Shown here: piece after piece, positions 58,015-64,000 of the stretch | How the letters are laid out: every line of letters starts with the position of its first letter | Numbering within the stretch: the first letter of the stretch is position 1 | Assembly (NCBI RefSeq): GCF_002099425.1 | Contig: NW_018344159.1 | Span: 4,834,501-4,898,500, forward strand | Direction of reading: 5' to 3' | Length of the DNA: 64,000 nucleotides | Origin: Phascolarctos cinereus | Taxonomy: Eukaryota; Chordata; Mammalia; Diprotodontia; Phascolarctidae | Program-made: the position numbers and the translations under genes | The notes under the pieces: model-generated | The model's database searches: none | Seen by the model: only the letters and a program-made list of their open reading frames with translations | What the model was told of the DNA's origin: nothing

Positions 58015-58135
58015 TAAACGTATATGTATGTAAGTATGTTGATAATATGTACAGATATCTATACTTACAGATACTATATGTAGATATCAACACATAGATA
58101 TTGATATATATCAATATAGACATACGTAGCTCTAT
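58015..58135. repeat. AT-rich TATA/GATA repeat
   Basis: Imperfect TATGTATG, TAGATATC and CAATATAGA units inside L2. Confidence 0.7.
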
Positions 58136-58171
58136 CTGCAGCCTAGTTTATCTCCTGAGCTCTAGTCCCAC

Positions 58172-58997
58172 ATTGTTGCTGTTCAGTCATGTCTGTTGAG
58201 GTTTAGAGGTGCTGGGACCTCAAAATCACAACACGCAGGTCCTGCCGAAATGAATTTGACCCAAGCCTTCCTTCAGCCAAAGACAAGGTTTATTAGAACA
58301 TCCATCATATTGGCCAGACTCTTAAGGAACCTGAACATTACTGAGCCATTGGCTAGGTTATAAGAATCTGAGCACCTTAAAGGAGACAAGATGGACCTTA
58401 TATACAGAAAGACTGTGGAAGGGATACATGGAATGGCCAAGTAGTCTGGGGTGACTGGAGGAGTGGTCTAAAGAGGATCTGGATGGGAGTGGCCAGTAAG
58501 CTAGGGTGAACAGAACACCAGGGACCTGGACCATGTGGCCAAGGGAGAATGGAGCCTAGATAGGATTAGGGGTAGGAAGTGGCTAGGAGCAATTGGGAGG
58601 TAACAGAACAGAACTGGGAGACTGGTTGCAGCCACAAAGAAAGGCCAGTTGAGTGGGTTACAGTCTTGGGCAAACGCCAGAGATTTGGGACAAGTCCAGG
58701 GATTTTTTGGGGGGTCCAGATCCCAAAGACACAGTCTTTTCCTTTTAGGGGTTCAGATCCCATTCCCATCAATGTCCACTTCTTTGTGACCCTGTGGACA
58801 TGGACCATACTGTCCATGAGATTTTCTTGGCAAAGATAATGGTAGTGGTTTGCCATTTCCTTCTCCATCAGATTAGGGTAAATGGAGGTTAAATGATTTG
58901 TCCAGTGTCATATAGCTAGGGTCTGAGGTAGGATTTGAACTCAGTTCTTCCTGACTCCAGGCCCAGCACTCTATCCACTGAGTTGCTTAGCTGCCTC
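58172..58997 (-). mobile_element. Marsupial tRNA-derived SINE, long form, holding an LTR
   Basis: 58172-58193 (ATTGTTGCTGTTCAGTCATG) and 58772-58997 (TTTGTGACCCTGTGGACATG to TGCTTAGCTGCC) are the two parts of one SINE, itself inserted into L2. Confidence 0.88.
58194..58771 (-). mobile_element. Solo LTR of an endogenous retrovirus
   Basis: 578 bp with TG...CA ends, flanked by ATGTC duplications (58189-58193, 58772-58776). In its own sense it carries a TATATAAG promoter motif and an AATAAA signal before the R/U5 end. About 580 bp; no internal viral genes adjoin it. Family not named; same family as the LTR at 59445. It is younger than the SINE that holds it. Confidence 0.8.
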
Positions 58998-59444
58998 ATC
59001 CCAATCACCAACTGCCTAATGGACTAGAGGTCCTGTAAGTATTTCAAATTTAACATGTCCAAAATACAACTCATTATCTTTCCCCTCATATCCATTCTTC
59101 TTCTGATGTTTCCTATTACTATTGAAGGCACCACCAGTCTTCCAAACATGTAGGTTCCCAATCTTGGTATCATCCTTGACCCTTCACTCTCACTTATTCT
59201 AGATATCTAAATTGTTGCTAAACCTTGTTGTTTCTGCCTTCATAATATTGCTTATCTACACCCCCTTCTGTCTACTCTCACAACCATCATGTCCTCTCAC
59301 TTGGACTATTGCTTCAGTGGTCTCTGCCTCAACTCTCTCCCTGCCTTATGTACGGCATCTTCTACACAGGGGCCAGAGATTTTAAAAGGCAGGTCTGCCC
59401 ATATGACCGCCCTACTCATTTAAGCTCCAGTGGCTACCTATTGC

Positions 59445-59917
59445 TGATGGGGTTAGGATCTGGACCCCAGAAAGGAAAAACCCTGGACTTTCCCACATGG
59501 CCAAATCTCTGACATTTGTTGAGCCTATAATCCCATCAACTGGCCTTTCATTGTGGCTACACCCAATCTCCCCTCCAATGGTCTTGCCTCCCTATTGTCC
59601 CAGGCCACTTCCCACCCTTGGTCCCATCTAGGCTCCATTTCCCTGGAATTCTAGTACCTCATAGACTACTTGGCCACTCCTAGATCCCTCCCACAGTCTT
59701 TCTGTATATAAGGTCCAGCTCATCTGCAGTAAGATGCTTAGGTTCTTATAATCTAGCCACTTCTTACTAAGATTTAGAGTCCTTAAGAGTCTGCCCAATA
59801 TGATGGATGTTCTAATAAACATTGTCTTTGGCTGAAAGAAGGCTTGGGTCGAATTCTTTTGGACAGGACCCGTGTGATTTTGGGGTCCCAGGACCCCTGA
59901 ACCCCTAAACCGCATCA
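59445..59917 (+). mobile_element. Solo LTR of the same retroviral family
   Basis: 473 bp starting TGATGGGGTTAGGATC and ending CATCA, flanked by TTGC (59441-59444, 59918-59921). Has TATATAAGG and AATAAAC motifs, and GTCTTTGGCTGAAAGAAGGC shared with the LTR at 58194 in the opposite orientation. No internal genes. Sits in L2. Confidence 0.8.
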
Positions 59918-60045
59918 TTGCCTCTAGACTAAAATAATCTGTTCTGTTGGCCATTTAAAGCCATTTAAAATCTGATCCTTTCCTATCTTGCTGGTCTTCT
60001 TACACATTACTCTCCTCACACACTTTGGGCCACGTGGCTTATGGC

Positions 60046-60215
60046 TTATTAGTGCTAAGCACTGAGAAAAGAAAAACAAAACCAGAGACCTTGTCCTCGA
60101 GGGGATCCCATTCTAATGTGGATGATAATATGAAAATAAGTGTATAAGATATACAGAATAAATGGAAAAGGACTCAGGTACAAAGGTGGACCTTGGTCAG
60201 GAAAGCTTGAAGGTA
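60046..60215 (-). mobile_element. L2 3' end, minus
   Basis: AGTGCTAAGCACTGAGAAAA, ATCCCATTCTAATGTGGATG; abuts the plus-strand L2 with no gap. Confidence 0.6.
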
Positions 60216-60974
60216 GAAAAGCTAGCTGTCCAGGTTAACAGAACATTTTCTAAGATCTTCTTTTTGGGCTTAGTTGAGGGAAGGGGGCTATGGCTATGGC
60301 CCTTCCGCAGTGAGAATGCATTCTAAGAGGGTCCTTCTTGGACCTTCTCTCCTTCTGAATCCAGGAGCTCCCAGCAAAGGTACTTTTATTTCTTAATGTC
60401 CCGCCGTGGGGGTCGAGGCGGTGAGGGGGGAAAAAAGAGGGAGACCAGGGAAATGGAGGAGAATGAAGCAAATCCTGTGTTCTTAACAGTCGCCTGCTGC
60501 TAGCAACCAGTATTCTAGACGCTTCCTAATGCCAGACGAATGCCCCCGTGCCTGGGCATGTCTGACTTGGGAGATCTATTCAGCTGATACCAGGCCAGGA
60601 AAGAACCGGAGGGAGAACTCTCCCCTTGCTAATCAAACATAACATTGTTCTCAAGAGGATCTAAAGACGTAAAAGTTTGTTTCACATGCTACAACTGGAG
60701 AGTTGCTTGCTTTAACTCTTTTTAAAGAGACACCCAAGTTGCTACAAAACCCCGGCTTCCTGAGGTAAAGCTATTATGCAAATCCCAGGAGGGGAGGATC
60801 AGAGAACCAGCCATTTAAATAAATAAATAAAAGCCCCAGGCACTTCATTACTGGAAATGATGCAAGATGCTCCCACTTCACCGAGAACCTAAAACCAAAC
60901 AAATCTGCGGCTGTGTATAGCAGCTGCTGCTTTCCAAACGGAGCCTGAAACCTACCAAGCCAAAGAACTCTGCA

Positions 60975-61048
60975 TCTTACCTTTTCCCTCCTCCCTAGCC
61001 CAGCCAGGAGCATGGCAACAAGCAGCATGGCAACTCGTAGCTATAATA

Positions 61049-61089
<41 letters not shown>

Positions 61090-61245
61090 TGTGTTATGAA
61101 AGGAGGGCTTTACAACACACAATGAAATAGAAGATTATTCCCTGCAACCCTGCTCTCTAGAGACCCCTAGTGGCCACCATGGGAGTACTAATGATGTGCT
61201 TCAAAGTGTTTCCACCTTTCTCCACTGCAGGAAGGAAGGTAAGTC
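60975..61245. promoter_or_regulatory. Possible divergent promoter with RFX half-sites
   Basis: Two direct CATGGCAAC half-sites (61011-61019 and 61026-61034) resemble RFX X-box halves (GTTGCCATG on the other strand). They are followed by a CRE-like TGACGTG at about 61050 and then a GT repeat. On the minus strand a consensus donor (AAAAG then GTAAGA) sits at 60981/60980. On the plus strand GCCACCATGG, a full Kozak start at 61179, runs openly into AGGAAG then GTAAGT at 61239. Donors pointing away from each other are what a bidirectional promoter with two first exons would give. No CpG island is evident. Inference only. Confidence 0.22.
61053..61084. repeat. (GT)n microsatellite
   Basis: 16 GT units beside the possible promoter. 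Confidence 0.95.
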
Positions 61246-62664
61246 AGTCTTCTTGGATGGGGGCGGGGAATGGGTGTGTGGGGGAGGGGAAGTGGAGCTA
61301 TGGAAGAAAGGATGTTCTAAACCCAGGAAGAAGTTTGGGCCAGGGTTGCTGGGTTGTTGTTTTTTTTTTTTAAACTTAACAGTTTTTACCGGACGAGAAG
61401 AGAATCAGCTGCACCTGCATATACCCGTGTTGGAAGAGTGGATTCTACCTGGTGGCTCCAGAAGGACGGAATCCCTGCCAGCGCTGGACCTGGCTTTTTC
61501 CATTTTTATCTCGCATCAAGATTTTTGCAGCTTTGTTTCTTGGGGCCCTGGCTGATTTGCATATTTGCCTTCCAGCTGGTCTGACCTAAGGAATGCTTAG
61601 GTAGGATTTAAAGGCAGCCTGAGGAAAGCAGGGAAACCTCTCCCTCCCCCCGACTTTTACCGAGCCCTTGGGCTTGTGGGGGTAAGCACATTCAGATGCT
61701 AATAGACGAGCTGGATTGGTAATCCTCCGAAGTTAACCCTTTTCTCACAAAAGTTAGGCTTTATTGATTTGTTTGTGGTGCTGCGCTTTCTCCATCTAGC
61801 ATATTTCAAACGAGAAGTCTAGGAAAAGAAGTTCAGACAGACTGTCTGCTAAACATACATCTTATTCAGACCTTTATTTCTGTTTATTTAAAGAAGATAA
61901 AGTGGTGTTTGTGGGCAGGTCACTTTAGATGGCCCTGGTCCTGGGATAAAGTCTAGGCGTGTTTAATGTTGAGTTGGAGTATTTTTAAAGAGGAATAATA
62001 GTGCTTAGCAACAGGTCAAACAGTGTTAGAAAGAGATATTTCTATTTAAGGCTAATTGCTTTCTAAACTGTTTTCAAAAGACAACCGTGAAAAGAGGTGC
62101 TCTGGATAGAGTGGCTTAAAGCTTTTCTTCTGACACCACGTCTGTGGGCCAGTCACAATCTCTAAATACGGGAAGAAGTCCCGATTGCATCTGTCTCACA
62201 AAATTGCTTCTTTAGGGTGGTGGGAGGGGGGAGGGGGAAAAATAAAGTACATAGTAGAGAACAAAAGAAAACCAACAAGGAAGCAAAGAAAAGCTGGGAA
62301 GCTTTGAATACTATGTGTAGTGTTTATTATATAGGTTTTCTTGAAATGAAAACTTATTGTTTTATATTGAATCCTCTAGTGGTCTGCTGTGTACACGGCA
62401 ATGTTTTATTTTTTTCTCTTCTCATTTTGTATTTTAGTTTAAAATTAAAAAGATTTACAAAAAAAAAGAGTAAGAGAAAGGTAGAGGAAGTTTCCTCAGC
62501 TGGATGTTGCCTCTGCCAATGAAATCTCAGGTCTAGCCCCTATCCCTATACATCACTTTAAGGGGAATCCCTTTCTAGCTTTAAAAATGCTATAATCTAT
62601 GAGGCAGAAAAAATTCTACCTATTGAATCAGTTGTACTACTTGGAGTGTATCAAGGTATTTTTT

Positions 62665-62836
62665 AAAATTTCATTTGTTTATTTATCAGTTTTTGGCTTT
62701 TTGATGAGGCAATCAGGGTTAAGTGATTTGCCCAGGATCACACAGCTAGTAAGTGTTATGTGTCTGAGGCCTGAATTGAACTCAGGTCCTCCTGACTCCA
62801 GGTCCGGAGCTCTATCTACTGCCACTTAGCTGTCCC
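62665..62836 (-). mobile_element. Marsupial tRNA-derived SINE, short form
   Basis: TTTTTGATGAGGCAATCAGG to GCCACTTAGCTGTCCC. Flanked by CAAGGTATTTTTT on both sides (about 62652 and 62836). Confidence 0.92.
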
Positions 62837-62934
62837 AAGGTATTTTTTCAGCATTGTATTTCCCCAAATGCGGTCTGGATAGTCTTCAGGTTTTCCATAC
62901 TTAATGAGTTGGAAGTCCTCAAAACTTGGTGACT

Positions 62935-64000
62935 TCATTATTCACATTTATGATGATTCTAAACACAATTTCCTTCCAGTTCATCGACTTCCTCAACTCC
63001 CATGATCCTATCTCCATTCTATCTCATGTACTCATAGGGGACGGTCGCATCTTATACCCCCACCATCACCTGAAACTGTTCCACCTCTAACATCTGAAAC
63101 TCTGAAATCTCACCCTCCCCTCATTGATCACAGTCTCTTATTCTACCTTTCTCATTGTCTCACTCACTACACCAAAACCTGATTTTTGTCCTTACTGCAA
63201 CTACTGTCTTATTCCTTAATCCTCCACAGGTCTTCCAATCCATTATCCCTATTCTGGCCTTGCTTTTCACCTTTGATTCTCTTACCCCTTTGTCTTTTCA
63301 CTATTTATATACCTGTTAGCCTAGTTCATCCCCACCATTTACCTTTTCTGTGCCTACATGGTGCTAGAAGAAGTCAGGAAACTTTATGGATTAAGTCTCT
63401 TACAAACCTCAACTAGGCTCTTACAACTGAACTGCAATCTTTTTTTCCCTATTGGAGAGCTCCTCATAGAGGCTATTATAAATCTTTTCCTATCTCTGCT
63501 AGCCTATAACTCCCTCCTCCAGTAAATGACTGTTTTCCTCTCTTCATTGAAAAGATTCATATAATCTGTAGAGGGCTCTCTAATAATCTCCTTTATTTCA
63601 GAAGGTATAAACTTCACCCATCCTTTTCTCTTTTGTTTCACCCTCAAAAGATGAAGTGGCACGTCTTGCCAAGGTCATTGGTGCCCTTGATTGCATTTCC
63701 TGCCTTCTTTGGAAGCCTTCCCCGATGGAGAATCCCCTTCTCTCTTTTTCAGGCTCTCCTAGCTCCCCCAGTCTGTTGACTCCTACCCTCTTTCCACAAA
63801 CACTGAATCTTCCCTATCTTAAAAAAAATCAAAACAAAAAGCTACACTTTTCTTCACCTTTCTATCCCCTCAAGCTTTTGCCCTACATCTTTTCCATTTT
63901 CTTTTTTTTGTCTCTTCCAGTCTTCCTACCTTATTGTACCTTATCCACCAGTTGCTTGATCAGTAATGATATCTTTCTCAGTTTTTTTTTTAACCTTTCT
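62935..64000 (+). mobile_element. L2 ORF region, running off the window
   Basis: ACAATTTCCTTCCAGTTCAT, TCACCCTCCCCTCATTGATC, TTCCCTATCTTAAAAAAAAT, and CCCCTCAAGCTTTTGCCCTA (the conserved P-S-S-Y-R-P-I-S block, decayed). Diverged. Confidence 0.6.

Larger units (their letters stand above)
56080..60045 (+). mobile_element. Long interrupted L2 (endonuclease to near 3' end)
   Basis: L2 coding strand in order: TTCATTCCCATGACCTTTCC (56700), AGAAAAAATCTTCCATCTAT (57530), CTAAGGCTCTGTTCTGGGCC (57890; G-S-V-L-G-P motif), CATGTCCAAAATACAACTCA (59055), ACTTGGACTATTGCTTCAGT (59300) and GCCATTTAAAATCTGATCCT (59960). Removing an L1 piece, a SINE with an LTR, and a second LTR makes these pieces collinear. 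Many stops. Confidence 0.72.
1..64000 (-). other. DLGAP1: Internal segment of the DLGAP1 gene
   Basis: Three coding exons on the minus strand translate into consecutive segments of DLGAP1 (GKAP/SAPAP1), the scaffold that bridges PSD-95-type MAGUKs and Shank proteins in excitatory postsynaptic densities. The first exon opens inside a codon and the last closes inside one, so coding exons must exist on both sides. I recognise none of them elsewhere in the window, which therefore looks wholly intragenic. The identity rests on long near-identical stretches recalled from mammalian DLGAP1, including the GIQVDD and GVQVEEEKC motifs. DLGAP2-4 diverge from this pattern. Confidence 0.9.
52676..64000 (-). 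other. DLGAP1: 3' part of the upstream DLGAP1 intron
   Basis: Intron sequence preceding the 374-nt exon; the acceptor CACTGTCTTCCAG is at its end. I looked for the exon that should precede SSCITTYKK (serine-rich, ending near RTIQSST in mammals) and did not find it, so this intron exceeds 11.3 kb. It is dominated by SINEs and a long interrupted L2 up to 60.2 kb. 52680-53220, 54310-54810 and 55235-55955 hold nothing I can name. 60250-62660 is comparatively repeat-poor. Confidence 0.8.

Noticed and set aside
58194-59917. Two LTRs as the ends of one provirus
   Set aside because: They lie in opposite orientations, have different target duplications, and the sequence between is SINE and L2.
61170-61584. 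Plus-strand frames of 67-119 residues
   Set aside because: Kept only as part of the possible promoter finding; no protein similarity recognised beyond the short Kozak-led start.
5781-62836. tRNA genes
   Set aside because: The A- and B-box motifs seen belong to SINE heads; none has a full cloverleaf context or terminator.
1-64000. CRISPR arrays, operons, ribosome binding sites, phage or toxin genes
   Set aside because: The sequence is a mammalian intron region; regularly spaced repeats here are microsatellites and dispersed SINEs.

Overview
The window is mammalian, and almost certainly marsupial, genomic DNA. It is AT-rich, has no operon-like packing, and is filled with marsupial-type tRNA-derived SINEs (the 'GGGCAGCTAGGTGG' family in a short ~150 bp and a long ~250 bp form), MIR-like CORE-SINEs, L2, CR1/L3 and marsupial-type L1 pieces. 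Most of the frames that stay open for 60 residues or more are chance frames or repeat fragments.

The only protein-coding gene I can support is DLGAP1 (GKAP/SAPAP1, a postsynaptic scaffold protein) on the minus strand. Three consecutive internal coding exons are present: 52302-52675 (374 nt), 36310-36401 (92 nt) and 4727-5148 (422 nt). All have AG/GT splice borders and phases that fit together exactly. They are joined by introns of about 15.9 kb and 31.2 kb. Upstream exons (guanylate-kinase-binding repeats) and downstream exons (rest of the GH1 domain and the Shank-binding C terminus) lie outside the window, so the whole window is inside the gene. The exons encode a proline-rich, Ser/Thr-rich linker, two dynein-light-chain (DYNLL) binding motifs, and the start of the GH1 domain.

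Layout by region. 1-4.7 kb: intron with an L2 tail and TG/AT repeats. 4.7-5.1 kb: exon. 5.3-9.8 kb: a MIR holding an L1 that holds a SINE, then a mariner-like MITE. 12.7-15.4 kb: L2 with a SINE and a tiny MITE, then an unclassified repeat. 16-20 kb: mostly unique sequence. 21-30 kb: SINEs, L1 tail pieces, a ~2.3 kb CR1/L3, L2, and a GC-rich flanked element at 27.6-28.3 kb. 30-36 kb: SINEs, L2, and an exon-like open frame. 36.3-36.6 kb: the 92-nt exon with a perfect 54-nt palindrome just upstream. 37-50 kb: many SINE, L2, MIR and L1 insertions. 52.3-52.7 kb: exon. 54-60 kb: tandem SINEs and a long L2 broken by an L1 fragment, a SINE and two solo LTRs. 60.2-62.6 kb: low-repeat sequence with a possible divergent promoter. 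62.9-64 kb: another L2.

I did not find a convincing undescribed gene system. The most notable observations are the palindrome next to the frame-critical 92-nt exon, the possible promoter near 61 kb, and several retrocopy-like insertions with target-site duplications but no normal 3' end. Repeat family names are from memory of consensus sequences, and repeat borders are approximate unless a target-site duplication is quoted.
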